NCBI GenBank assembly: GCA_019873665.1
Contig: JAIOAV010000023.1
Coordinates: 1-51,369, forward strand
Direction: 5' to 3'
Source of the DNA: Chloroflexota bacterium
Lineage (GTDB): Bacteria > Chloroflexota > Anaerolineae > JAAYEA01
DNA: 51,369 nt
Shown: piece after piece, positions 24,450-32,524 of the stretch
Layout of the letters: each line of letters starts with the position of its first letter
Numbering within the stretch: position 1 is the first letter of the stretch
The notes under the pieces: model-generated
Seen by the model: only the letters and a program-made list of their open reading frames with translations
The model's database searches: none
What the model was told of the DNA's origin: nothing
Made by a program: the position numbers and the translations under genes

Positions 24450-25619
24450 CTATCGCGCATACGGGTCGGCGGCATCGCGTAGGCCGTCGCCGAGAAAGTT
24501 GAAGGCAAAGACGGTGGCGATGACAAACAGCGCCGGGATGAGCTTCCAGGGTGTGTGGGCGATGGCCACGATATTCTGCGCGTCCTGGAGGAGCACACCC
24601 CAGCTTGTGACGGGCGGGCGCAGGCCGAGTCCCAAGAAACTGAGGGACGTTTCGCCCAGGATCATGCTGGGGATAGACAACGTGACGGAGACGATCAGGT
24701 AACTGGCAAAAGACGGGAGCAAATGGCGCACGATGATGCGCATCTCCGAGGTGCCGCCGATGCGGGCTGCCATCACGAAATCCTCCTCTCGCAGCGAGAG
24801 GATCTTGCCGCGCGTCACACGCGCCAGGCCGGTCCAGCCGATGATGGACAGGATCACCGTGATGCCAAAGTACGTCCGCTCCGGCGGCAGTGTCGGCGGG
24901 AGTGCCGCGGAGAGCGCCATCCACAGCGGGATGGTGGGAATCGAGCGCAGCAGCTCGATGGTGCGCTGCAAGATCGTGTCGGTGACGCCGCCATAGTAGC
25001 CAGAGATGCCGCCGAGCACGGCGCCAATGATCAAGCTAAGCATCACGCCCACCAGCCCGATGGAGAGCGAGATTCGCGCGCCATACAGCACGCGGGAAAA
25101 GATATCGCGCCCCAGGTCGTCGGTGCCCAGCAGGAACAGCGTATCCTTCTCACCCGTCACGCCAAAGAGGTGCAGATTGCTCGTCCAGCGACCCCAGAAC
25201 TTGTATTCGTCGCGGCGCACGAAAAAGTGGATCGGCGCAATCTTGGTCGTGTCCTCTTTGTAGGTGAGTCGCCACGTCACCGGATCGCTGTACTCCTGCA
25301 GGCTGTACACAAAGGGGCGCAGGTGAAAGTTGCCTTCTGCGTCCACAAAGCGGATGCGTTGCGGCGGTGCCGCATTGTACATGGAGTAGCGTGTCTGCAG
25401 CGGATACGGTGCGAGGAACTCGCAAAAGAGCGCGATAAAGTACATGATGGCGATAAAGATGCCGCCAGCGATCGCCATTTTGTGCTTGCGAAATCGCCAC
25501 CACATCAATTGCCACTGTGAGGCAGTGAAAATCCTTTCGTCGGCGCTGGCGGTCGAAGCTGGCTCTGTGTGAGGCAGGGCAGGCGACAATGTGTTGGGCT
25601 GCTCTTCGATGCTGCTCAT
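24450..25619 (-). CDS. ABC transporter permease, OppC/DppC type
   Basis: A 389-residue inner-membrane permease. It has an N-terminal hydrophobic helix (MAIAGGIFIAIMYFIALFCEF), a periplasm-side insertion of about 100 residues, then five more membrane helices. The coupling loop reads AARIGGTSEMRIIVRHLLP, the EAA-type motif that contacts the ATPase, and LLGTDDLGRDIFSRVLYGAR is the OppC N-terminal signature. Its start overlaps the stop of the partner permease by 4 bases. It should import peptides or oligosaccharides with the binding protein at 26731-28752; the ATPases must be encoded elsewhere. Confidence 0.92.
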   Translation of the reverse strand: MSSIEEQPNTLSPALPHTEPASTASADERIFTASQWQLMWWRFRKHKMAIAGGIFIAIMYFIALFCEFLAPYPLQTRYSMYNAAPPQRIRFVDAEGNFHLRPFVYSLQEYSDPVTWRLTYKEDTTKIAPIHFFVRRDEYKFWGRWTSNLHLFGVTGEKDTLFLLGTDDLGRDIFSRVLYGARISLSIGLVGVMLSLIIGAVLGGISGYYGGVTDTILQRTIELLRSIPTIPLWMALSAALPPTLPPERTYFGITVILSIIGWTGLARVTRGKILSLREEDFVMAARIGGTSEMRIIVRHLLPSFASYLIVSVTLSIPSMILGETSLSFLGLGLRPPVTSWGVLLQDAQNIVAIAHTPWKLIPALFVIATVFAFNFLGDGLRDAADPYAR

Positions 25620-26614
25620 CGGCTGCCTCCCTCAAAGCGGATGCGCGGATCTACCCAGGCCAGTAGTATGTCCGAGATCAGGGTGCCGATCACAGTCAGG
25701 ACGCTGATGATGAACAGGATGCTCCCCGCCAGGTACATATCTTGCGCCAGCAAAGCACCCAGCAACAGGGGGCCTACCGTTGGCAGACCAAGCACCACGG
25801 CGACGATCGTGCTGCCGGAGAAGAGGCCGGCCAACGACCAGCCAATGGTGCTGACGAAGGGGTTGATGGCCACGCGCACCGGGTACTTCCACAGCAGCCG
25901 ATTCTCCGGGAGGCCCTTTGCGCGCGCGGTGATCACATACGGCTTGTTCAGTTCGTCCAGCAGATTGCCGCGCATAACGCGAATCAGGCCGGCTGTACCC
26001 GAAGTGCCCAGGATAACCACTGCCACCCACATGTGCTTGGCCATGTCAACCAACCTGGCCAAGCTCCACGGGGCATCCACGAACTCGGGCGAGAAGAGCC
26101 CTGCCACGTTGCGGTTGAAATAGGCGATACCAATCCAGATGAGCACTAGAGCGAGCAGGAAATCGGGTGTGGCCAGGCCGATGAAGCTGATCGAGGTAAA
26201 GAGATAGTCCAACTTGGAGTACTGATGCGTCGCCGAATAGATGCCGATGGGTAAGGCCACTGCCCACGTGAACACCATGGTAAAGAAGGTAAGAAGCACT
26301 GTGGTCGCCAACCGATCAGAGATCAGTTCCGTGACCATTCGATTCCATTGGAACGAAAAGCCAAAATTGCCACGGCTGAGAATATTCCACATCCACTTGG
26401 TGTATTGCACATACACGGGTTGATCTAGGCCATACTCGAGCCTGTACGCGTCCAGCCTATCTTGCGTCATGATATCCCCGGTTGTTGACATGGCCGCGAC
26501 CAGCGAGGTTAGATAGTCCCCGGGGGGCAACTGAATCAGGATAAAGGAGATCACAGACACCAAGAACAGAGTCGGGATCATCAGCATGATCCGTCGCCCG
26601 ATGTATTGCAGCAT
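25616..26614 (-). CDS. ABC transporter permease, OppB/DppB type
   Basis: A 332-residue inner-membrane permease. The N-terminus MLQYIGRRIMLMIPTLFLVSVISFILIQLPPGD is the usual OppB start with its first helix and the P-G-D loop. Further helices and the coupling loop YVITARAKGLPENRLLWKY (EAA-type, A-R-A-K-G-L) follow. It pairs with the OppC-type protein to form the pore. It lies 117 bases after the binding-protein gene, with a strong hairpin in the gap, so it is probably expressed at a lower level than the binding protein. Confidence 0.92.
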   Translation of the reverse strand: MLQYIGRRIMLMIPTLFLVSVISFILIQLPPGDYLTSLVAAMSTTGDIMTQDRLDAYRLEYGLDQPVYVQYTKWMWNILSRGNFGFSFQWNRMVTELISDRLATTVLLTFFTMVFTWAVALPIGIYSATHQYSKLDYLFTSISFIGLATPDFLLALVLIWIGIAYFNRNVAGLFSPEFVDAPWSLARLVDMAKHMWVAVVILGTSGTAGLIRVMRGNLLDELNKPYVITARAKGLPENRLLWKYPVRVAINPFVSTIGWSLAGLFSGSTIVAVVLGLPTVGPLLLGALLAQDMYLAGSILFIISVLTVIGTLISDILLAWVDPRIRFEGGSR

Positions 26615-26636
26615 CTATTCCTCCGGCACAGTACCG

Positions 26637-26670
26637 CTGGCTACGGCAGAGCGAACTCTGCCGTAGCCAG
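26637..26670 (-). terminator. 15-bp hairpin between binding-protein and permease genes
   Basis: A perfect 15-bp stem (26637-26651 with 26656-26670) with a CGAA loop lies in the 116-base gap of the ABC operon. No T tract follows on the minus strand, so it may act as a partial terminator or as a 3' RNA-stabilising structure that raises binding-protein mRNA over permease mRNA. Confidence 0.65.
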
Positions 26671-26730
26671 GATCTAGATTACCCTTCCTAAGAACAGGCT
26701 TGTGTGGGCGCTGCTACGAAGAATGTGCTG

Positions 26731-28752
26731 TTACGACTTTTTAATGAAATACTGCTCGGGATGGGTGTTCTTCTCGGTCAGGAACGTCGTGTCGTTGATG
26801 GCAGTTGCCGGCACATTGCGGAAATTGTTCTTGACGACCCAGGGCGCATCCATTGCTTGCACGATGCCGCAGGTCCAGACGTTTTCCGAAGCGATATCCA
26901 ATACCTGCGATGCCAGCTCTATCTGTCTGGCCTGATCTGTCTCCACCAGAGCCTCGTCGAAGAGATCCAACGCCTTCTTGACATCGCCATAGGGCGCCAT
27001 GCCTTCCTTGCCGCCGGTTTCGCGCCACTGGCCGATGGCAGGTCCGATCCGAACCGAGCCTCGCACCCATGGCACAATCCAGTAGGCATAGTTGAGCCAT
27101 GACGGGTAGATGGCGCCGTCCATGCCCCACATGGAAAGCTCGATCTCGTTCGCCGTCATGCGGTTATAGTGGATGGTGCGCTCCTCTTCTTTGACCACAA
27201 CCTTGAGGCCCACCTTCTTCATGTACTCGGTGATCAACTGGGCATCGGGAGCATAGGCCGCGACGACATAATTGATCAGCGTGAGGGTCTCGTTGTTCTC
27301 CGGGGCGATGCGATACCCTTCGGCGTCTCGCTTGGTCAGGCCCAGCTCGTCCAGCATCTGGTTCGCCTTGGCCACATCGTACTGGATGTAACGCGTGGCG
27401 AACTCGGGCTTGAAATCCGCCGACTCATCAATGACGGTTGCCTGACGTGGCTTGGCGCGCCCCAGATACCGCACGCGGTTAAAGTCATCGCGGTCAATGG
27501 CATGCGAAACCGCCTGGTGGAACTTTTTGTCGCGCAGATACTTGGCCTTTACCGGGTCGGCATCGAAACTCATGTTGAACATGACCATGCTGCTGACGCC
27601 CGTCGTGGACTTCCAGAGGAGAACACGATAGTCGCCTTTCTGCTCGTTTTCCTTGAGCAGCGGGATGTCCTTGAAACCCAAGTGACGGCCTTGCATGTCG
27701 ATCTCGCCGGCGATGCACTTGGCCAGGACGATGTCGGCCCCACCCACCAGATCGTGCACGATGTAATCTATGTACGGGAGCTGATTGCCCTGCGGGTCTA
27801 CCTTCCAGTAGTAGGGGTTGCGCTCCATGGTGTGGCGCTGATCGGCATTGCGGCTCTTAGTCACCCAGGTATGCCAGGTGGGGAGATCTGGGTTATCGCT
27901 GGAGTTGTTCTTGGCGCCAAAGAGCTGGTTCCATGTCTCAAACCCGGCCGCTTTGGTGTCCGCATCCAACTTGGCTTTGTCCACATACTTGGCGTGGAAC
28001 TGCTTGAGGTAGTGCTTGGGCGTGATCAGGATGCCGCCGGCCAGGATCAGCGGGAACAAGGCGTACGGCTTGATGAACTTGAAGCGGACGGTAAAGTCGT
28101 CCAGCTTTTCCATGACGCCGGGCTCGCCGCCGAATTTGAGCCACCCCGGAACGTTGGGAGTGAGCTCTTTGTTTAGAGCGATGTCCTCATACGCAAAGTA
28201 GAGGTCGTCTGCGGTGGCAGGCACGCCATCGGACCACTTGATCCCCTCCCGCATGCTGCACGTATAGGTCTTGCCCCCGTCGCTAATCTCCCACTTGGTA
28301 AAGACGTTCGGCTCGTAACTACTGCCATCCACGCTAAAGTGGAGGAGCGATTCGCGATACAGCCGGACATTGCTGTTGGGGATATCGGCGGGGCCAATGT
28401 GCGCGCGTCGCCAGGTGCCACCATATTGCCCGATCTCCTCCACGACTGGCACCACGAGCGGCTCCTTGGGCAGGCGCTCTTCCACGGGCGGCAGCTTGCC
28501 CGCCTTCACCAGCTCGGCCAGCATCGGCGCTTCGTTGAACTTGGGCTTCGGGACCGGGGTAGCGGTCGCCGGGACGGGGGTGGCGGTAGGTTGGGCTGGC
28601 GCCTTTGTTGGCTGGGCAGGAGCGGTCGTCGGCTGGGCAGGGGCGCTGGTCGGCTGAGCCGGCTGGGCGCAGGCTTGCACCGCCGCGCCGATGGCGGCGA
28701 TCACCGAGAACTTGAGAAAGCTGCGACGTGAGATTCTTCTCTCTTGAGACAT
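26731..28752 (-). CDS. Family-5 solute-binding lipoprotein (DppA/OppA type)
   Basis: A 673-residue extracellular binding protein for an ABC importer. The N-terminus has a twin-arginine signal (S8-R-R-S-F-L-K14) followed by a lipobox ending at Cys28 (AAVQAC), so it should be exported folded and lipidated. A Thr/Ala/Pro linker with four AQPT units joins it to the SBP_bac_5 domain (WSDGVPATADDLYFAYEDI; HQAVSHAIDRDDFNRV). AAAGGAG lies 7 bases before ATG 28752; the open frame extends to 28782 without support. It is longer than most family members (about 540 residues), like relatives that bind oligosaccharides or long peptides. Confidence 0.93.
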   Translation of the reverse strand: MSQERRISRRSFLKFSVIAAIGAAVQACAQPAQPTSAPAQPTTAPAQPTKAPAQPTATPVPATATPVPKPKFNEAPMLAELVKAGKLPPVEERLPKEPLVVPVVEEIGQYGGTWRRAHIGPADIPNSNVRLYRESLLHFSVDGSSYEPNVFTKWEISDGGKTYTCSMREGIKWSDGVPATADDLYFAYEDIALNKELTPNVPGWLKFGGEPGVMEKLDDFTVRFKFIKPYALFPLILAGGILITPKHYLKQFHAKYVDKAKLDADTKAAGFETWNQLFGAKNNSSDNPDLPTWHTWVTKSRNADQRHTMERNPYYWKVDPQGNQLPYIDYIVHDLVGGADIVLAKCIAGEIDMQGRHLGFKDIPLLKENEQKGDYRVLLWKSTTGVSSMVMFNMSFDADPVKAKYLRDKKFHQAVSHAIDRDDFNRVRYLGRAKPRQATVIDESADFKPEFATRYIQYDVAKANQMLDELGLTKRDAEGYRIAPENNETLTLINYVVAAYAPDAQLITEYMKKVGLKVVVKEEERTIHYNRMTANEIELSMWGMDGAIYPSWLNYAYWIVPWVRGSVRIGPAIGQWRETGGKEGMAPYGDVKKALDLFDEALVETDQARQIELASQVLDIASENVWTCGIVQAMDAPWVVKNNFRNVPATAINDTTFLTEKNTHPEQYFIKKS

Positions 28753-28962
28753 CTGTCTGCTCCTTTGTATATGCAGCAACACTATCGGATCAACCGAGGG
28801 GAATTGTGAGACTGAGACACCTCCTTTCGGCAGATCGCCGTTGCCACGGTATACATCACGCTATCAGCTAGCACACTCGCACTTATCCGCAGTAAGGCGA
28901 TGTATGCAGGCTATATGGACAAGGTGCAGCGATTGTTGTATGAGAGATGCTAGACCGCCATT

Positions 28963-28991
28963 AGTATACAAGACTTCTTGGCGGCTGTCAA
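28963..28991 (-). promoter_or_regulatory. Promoter of the ABC transporter operon
   Basis: On the minus strand, TTGACA (28991-28986), a 17-base spacer and TATACT (28968-28963) match the sigma-70 consensus at all but one position. The leader to ATG 28752 is about 200 bases, long enough to hold control elements, but I see no known riboswitch. Confidence 0.7.
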
Positions 28992-29101
28992 GCGTGACAC
29001 GCCGCGATCGCAGGGCAATTGCATGAAGGCCAATCTGGTCGGCGCAGTGGGGTGAGAATGTCTTGATGCCATTGCCCTGGCCGCGATCGCACAATAGGGT
29101 T

Positions 29102-29130
29102 TTGACAAAATGATGCGGTTATAGTACAAG
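29102..29130 (+). promoter_or_regulatory. Possible promoter of the toroid-fold gene
   Basis: A perfect TTGACA (29102-29107), a 17-base spacer and a weaker TACAAG (29125-29130) precede the GTG start at 29319 by about 190 bases. Confidence 0.4.
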
Positions 29131-29318
29131 TAGCTCATATCAACACTCGGATCGAGAGAAGCGTTGCCCGGAACGTAAGCGCTCTCTGAGTGTCACTCGG
29201 CGTACTGTGGGAACGTGTAGCAGAGCAAGATGTGGGGGTGGCTGCCACTGCGATGTGCCTGGCCCCGGATGCGCCGCAACGGGGCCACCCCGCAACTGTC
29301 AGGAAGAAGGAGACAACT

Positions 29319-31154
29319 GTGAATGCAACCGATGCTCTACGACAGCAGCGCCAGCGCGGCGCTCTCCTGCGTGAACGCCTTCGCCGCCTTGGCGATCGTG
29401 CCTATGACACAGATGCGGCGTTACTCACGCGGTGGAGCTCGTTCTTTCCACGTTTCAGCGGCCATACCGTAGGGCAGCAATCCCTGGAGTACGCTATTCT
29501 GCTCCTGCACTCTGACGACCGCACTTATGGCTCGGATGATGCAGGCGAGGCCAATCGCATCATCCGCCGCATCCTTTCGTATCAGGACCTTCGGCCCGGC
29601 TCTCCGACGTACGGCAACTTTTTCTGGATGACTCATTGGGATCGAGTCAAGGACGCCAACGCGGTCTCTTTTCTCTGCGCCGGGCTCGTCTATGCGTACC
29701 TGACCTTCCCGAAGAAACTGCAAGAGGAGACCAAGGCGGCGCTCGAACGCACCTTTCCAGAGATACTCAAGGGCATACGGGGACACAAGGTTCGCTGGCA
29801 GTACACCAACATCTTCTTCCTGAACCTTGGCGGGCTGGTCAGTCTCACCCGCGTGCTGGATGACCCGATGATCCACGCCGAGGCAGTGGCAGATTTTGAC
29901 ACCTGGCTGGCCGGCACGGCGGAGGACGGTTTTCACGAGTTCAACAGCCCCACCTACACGCCCGTTACCCTTTTTGGCCTTGAGGCGGCCTGGACCAACA
30001 CAAAAGACCAGGAGTTCCGCGCGCGTCTGCAGCGAATCATGGACATCATCACTTACCAGATGGCGGTGAACCTGTCTCCCAACGGCTTCCTGGGCGGCGC
30101 GGCGGCACGGGCCTATCAGCGCGATGCGCTCACGGGCATGGGCGGCTCCGCGTTCTATGCCCACGTCAAATTTGGCACCCCTTGCCCACCCTTGGATGCA
30201 GACACCTCCATAACCTACGCGAACCACACGCTTTTCGACTATGTGCCGCCAGAGTCGGTCCGCGTTCTAGCTCATACCAAAGCGCCCTATGCCGAGATTC
30301 ATGACCGGGGCGTGTCCCTGGCGAGCCGCCGCACCCACGTGATCACCCCTTCGTTTAGCCTCGCGTCTCAGTGCATTGAGCGCGTGGGCGGACACTCGCC
30401 GCCCTCGTACATCCTGCTTGTCCGTAACAGCCGTGCGCCCCGGCCGAGCGTCCCCTTCCTGCCGGATGAATCGTTCACACATCAGCCCTGCGCGTCGTTC
30501 CTCTCCCGCCAAGATGGCCGTCGGATCGTCGGTCGGCTGCATTATGACCTGGTTGAAGAGCAGCGCGCCAAGTTCATCGAGGACCCGGCCTTTTTCTGCG
30601 AGCCTCGCGTGCTCTTTGGGCGACGCGACCAGATCCGGGCGGTTCGTGTCGGGAATGTGGACTGGGGTGGAGGCGATGTGCGACTCCTGCCCGGGCAGTC
30701 GGTCGCCGTTTCCTACGGCGACCTGTTCCTCGGCGTTGTCGTGCTCCTTCTGGATCGCGCTGGCCAGCCGGCACGAGGCAGGGCGCTCCTGGCCTATGGC
30801 GAGGATGGCGAACTGCGGCTGCACCTGCGCCTCCACGGCGGCCCGGATACCGGGCCGGAGGACGAGCCACTGGACGCACTGCTTTACGTCGAGGTGCAGA
30901 TAGCCGAGGAGGGGCGAGACCTGATGGCCTTTGCCGACGAGCTGGGCCAGTGGCAGCTTTCACAGGGAGTTGCTGGCGAGCAGATCACCTTTGCTGCCAT
31001 GCATCCGAGCGGAGTCTCACTCAGCTACCCGCGTCCGGAAGGGGTGCCCGATCCTCTTGGCGACGCCCTGCATGTCTCGCCCCAATTGACGCTCTTTCCG
31101 GGCGATCTGCGTGCGCTGGTCAACGGCCATATGCCGCTGCCCTTCTCGACGTAG
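29319..31154 (+). CDS. Putative alpha/alpha-toroid protein, perhaps a polysaccharide lyase-like enzyme
   Basis: A protein of about 611 residues without a signal peptide. The first half looks like a helical toroid (LLLHSDDRTYGSDDAGEAN, then helices around NFFWMTHWDRVKDANAVSF and EFNSPTYTPVTLFGLEAAW), and the second half is beta-rich with a His-containing core. This two-part build is common in heparinase II/III and alginate-lyase-type enzymes, but I see no diagnostic signature, so the function is a guess. The start is GTG 29319 with AAGGAG six bases upstream; the frame from 29190 is longer but unsupported. It is divergent from the ABC importer, which may supply or take up its sugars. Confidence 0.6.
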   Translation: MNATDALRQQRQRGALLRERLRRLGDRAYDTDAALLTRWSSFFPRFSGHTVGQQSLEYAILLLHSDDRTYGSDDAGEANRIIRRILSYQDLRPGSPTYGNFFWMTHWDRVKDANAVSFLCAGLVYAYLTFPKKLQEETKAALERTFPEILKGIRGHKVRWQYTNIFFLNLGGLVSLTRVLDDPMIHAEAVADFDTWLAGTAEDGFHEFNSPTYTPVTLFGLEAAWTNTKDQEFRARLQRIMDIITYQMAVNLSPNGFLGGAAARAYQRDALTGMGGSAFYAHVKFGTPCPPLDADTSITYANHTLFDYVPPESVRVLAHTKAPYAEIHDRGVSLASRRTHVITPSFSLASQCIERVGGHSPPSYILLVRNSRAPRPSVPFLPDESFTHQPCASFLSRQDGRRIVGRLHYDLVEEQRAKFIEDPAFFCEPRVLFGRRDQIRAVRVGNVDWGGGDVRLLPGQSVAVSYGDLFLGVVVLLLDRAGQPARGRALLAYGEDGELRLHLRLHGGPDTGPEDEPLDALLYVEVQIAEEGRDLMAFADELGQWQLSQGVAGEQITFAAMHPSGVSLSYPRPEGVPDPLGDALHVSPQLTLFPGDLRALVNGHMPLPFST

Positions 31155-31198
31155 GCGGGGCACGGCGCGTTCCTGCCGAAGAGACGTGTAAGGGACAG

Positions 31199-31231
31199 GA
31201 CGAGGCCCCATGGCAAACATGGGGCCTCGTC
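31199..31231. terminator. Bidirectional hairpin between convergent genes
   Basis: A perfect 14-bp stem (31199-31212 with 31218-31231) with loop GCAAA separates the toroid-fold gene from msrA. Its outer arm (ACGAGGCCC) is shared with the hairpin on the other side of msrA. No long T tract follows on either side. Confidence 0.7.
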
Positions 31232-31237
31232 TGGTGT

Positions 31238-32071
31238 CTACTCGGTGGTCGGTGACGGCACGGGGCAAGCAGGTGCGATCGCGTTCGAGCCAACCATCCG
31301 CAGCAGCATCTGCGTCGCCGCCTGCGACAGGCCAAGCTGTAGGATCGTGTCGGCATCTTGCGGCGTGCCATAACCACCCACATACCCGTTGGCGCGTGCT
31401 ACCGCCGTCGAGTGGATCAGGCTGGCTGTGTCGGCATAGATGGCCTCGAACTCGCGGAAGAGATTGCGCTGGCTCCGCAGGTAGTACTTCTGGTGATAGT
31501 CCTCCGCCAGATAGAAGCGGCCGGCAAGCTCGATGTCAGTATAGAGCCTGACGCCCAGCGCCTCCTCACGCTGCTGCTTGCTCTCCCGCGCGATCCGCTC
31601 CTGCTCTTCGTTATGATAAAAGATGGCCGAACGGTATTGCCGAGACCACGCCGGGGAGGTCGGATCGTGGCTCTGCCAGAAGACGGCCAACAGCTCCGCG
31701 TACGTTATCTGCGTCGGGTCATAGTCGATCTGCACCGTCTCGGTGTGATCGCCCAGTTTGTAATACGTCGGATTGACGGTCGCGCCGCCGGTATAGCCGA
31801 CGCGGGTGCGCACAACTCCGGGGATGCTCCCGAACCGGGAGTCAGGTCCCCAGAATCAGCCCAGCGCCAAAGTGGCGGTCTCGACAACAGCGGGCGCTGC
31901 GGCGTCAATGGCCGGTATCGTGGATCTCGCCTGCTTGATCATCGCAGTCTCGTTACTCTCCTTCGCTGCACTGTTCGTCGGCTTCTGCCCTGCCCAGGTA
32001 ATGGCCAGAAGGCCAGCAAATAGGATCATCCCGGCCAGGGCCAAGCTGATGTACTTGATATATGGTGTCAT
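31238..32071 (-). CDS. msrA: Membrane-anchored MsrA, probable selenoprotein (TGA at the catalytic site)
   Basis: Peptide methionine-S-sulfoxide reductase repairs oxidised Met. The frame from ATG 32071 to 31238 is interrupted only by one TGA at 31858-31856, exactly where the family has Cys in G-C-F-W-G: here LALG-TGA-FWGPDSRFG. Downstream are GYTGG, YDPTQITYAELLAVFW, HDPTSP, RQYRSAIFY and AEDYHQKYY, all intact, so the domain is complete. Residues 5-27 form an N-terminal membrane helix, putting the enzyme outside the cell. I read TGA as selenocysteine (U72; total 277 residues), as known for MsrA in some algae and bacteria. A hairpin right after TGA supports this. A nonsense mutation is the alternative. 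One Cys near the C-terminus (APAC) may resolve the selenenyl intermediate. Confidence 0.82.
31820..31858 (-). promoter_or_regulatory. Sec codon and candidate bacterial SECIS hairpin
   Basis: TGA is at 31858-31856. Four bases on, GGGGA (31851-31847) pairs with TCCCC (31824-31820). Inside it CTCCCG (31841-31836) pairs with CGGGAG (31832-31827), leaving a GTT apical loop, with a 5/2-nt internal loop between the stems. The apical G lies 20 nt beyond TGA, in the distance range reported for bacterial SECIS elements (about 16-37), and G and U in the loop fit SelB contacts. Pairing was done by eye. Confidence 0.7.
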
Positions 32072-32169
32072 GGGTTGCCCCTCTGTAAATATTGTCCCCA
32101 TAGCAGTATAGCACATGACGTGGCACGCGGATATGAGCGGGATCATGGCTGCTCTGAGCGGAAAAACAC

Positions 32170-32201
32170 ACGAGGCCCTGCAGTCTCCTGCAGGGCCTCG
32201 T
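32170..32201 (-). terminator. Intrinsic terminator upstream of msrA
   Basis: A 14-bp perfect stem (32170-32183 with 32188-32201, arms ACGAGGCCCTGCAG and complement) has a TCTC loop and on the minus strand is followed by GTGTTTTTC. This is a good intrinsic terminator for the minus-strand genes ending before it, and it isolates msrA from them. Confidence 0.8.
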
Positions 32202-32236
32202 CGAGAGACGTCATAGCGGCGTAGAGCAGAGTGCTT

Positions 32237-32345
32237 TCAGCGGCTCGACACCTGGCCGGGCAAGATGCCGTGGTGCTCGCCCTGACCGACCACCACCGGG
32301 CCATTCACCAGCACGTAGGGAATGCCCGCAGGGTGCTGATCAGCA
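32237..32345 (-). pseudogene. C-terminal remnant of a D-aminoacylase/amidohydrolase gene
   Basis: Minus-strand reading gives HPAGIPYVLVNGPVVVGQG and then EHHGILPGQVSSR before a TGA at 32239-32237. This matches the C-terminal end of N-acyl-D-amino-acid deacylases and related metal-dependent hydrolases, where the typical form is Y-V-L-V-N-G-x-V-V followed by H-T-G-x-x-P-G-x-V-L-R. Only about 35 codons remain; upstream sequence to 32524 shows no catalytic domain. The terminator at 32170-32201 lies behind it. I take it as the stub left after a deletion. The other bases of 32072-32524 hold nothing else I recognise. Confidence 0.55.
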
Positions 32346-32524
32346 CATCCAGCATGTCGTCCTCCTCAAGATGGGCTAGCTCTCGATTCCCCACGCCTCA
32401 TATCAGCATGGACAACGTCATGCTGATAAGGGCGGGGGCGACAGGCGATATAGCCGGTCCGGGCTACAAGAGGCCCACTTGAACTCAGCAATTCTGTGGA
32501 CCGTCCGCGCCGGGATAGCCAGCT

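Larger units (their letters stand above)
28753..29318. other. Divergent regulatory region between the ABC operon and the toroid-fold gene
   Basis: This stretch of 566 bases holds no gene I can support. It contains one strong minus-strand promoter (28963-28991), a possible plus-strand promoter (29102-29130) and the ribosome binding site AAGGAG at 29307-29312. The open frame from 29190 lacks a ribosome binding site. Confidence 0.55.

Noticed and set aside
24555-25520. Plus-strand frame of 321 codons
   Set aside because: Antisense to the OppC-type permease; no hydrophobic or catalytic pattern.
27169-28176. Plus-strand frame of 335 codons
   Set aside because: Antisense to the binding-protein gene, which has a full Tat and lipobox signal; no start signal of its own.
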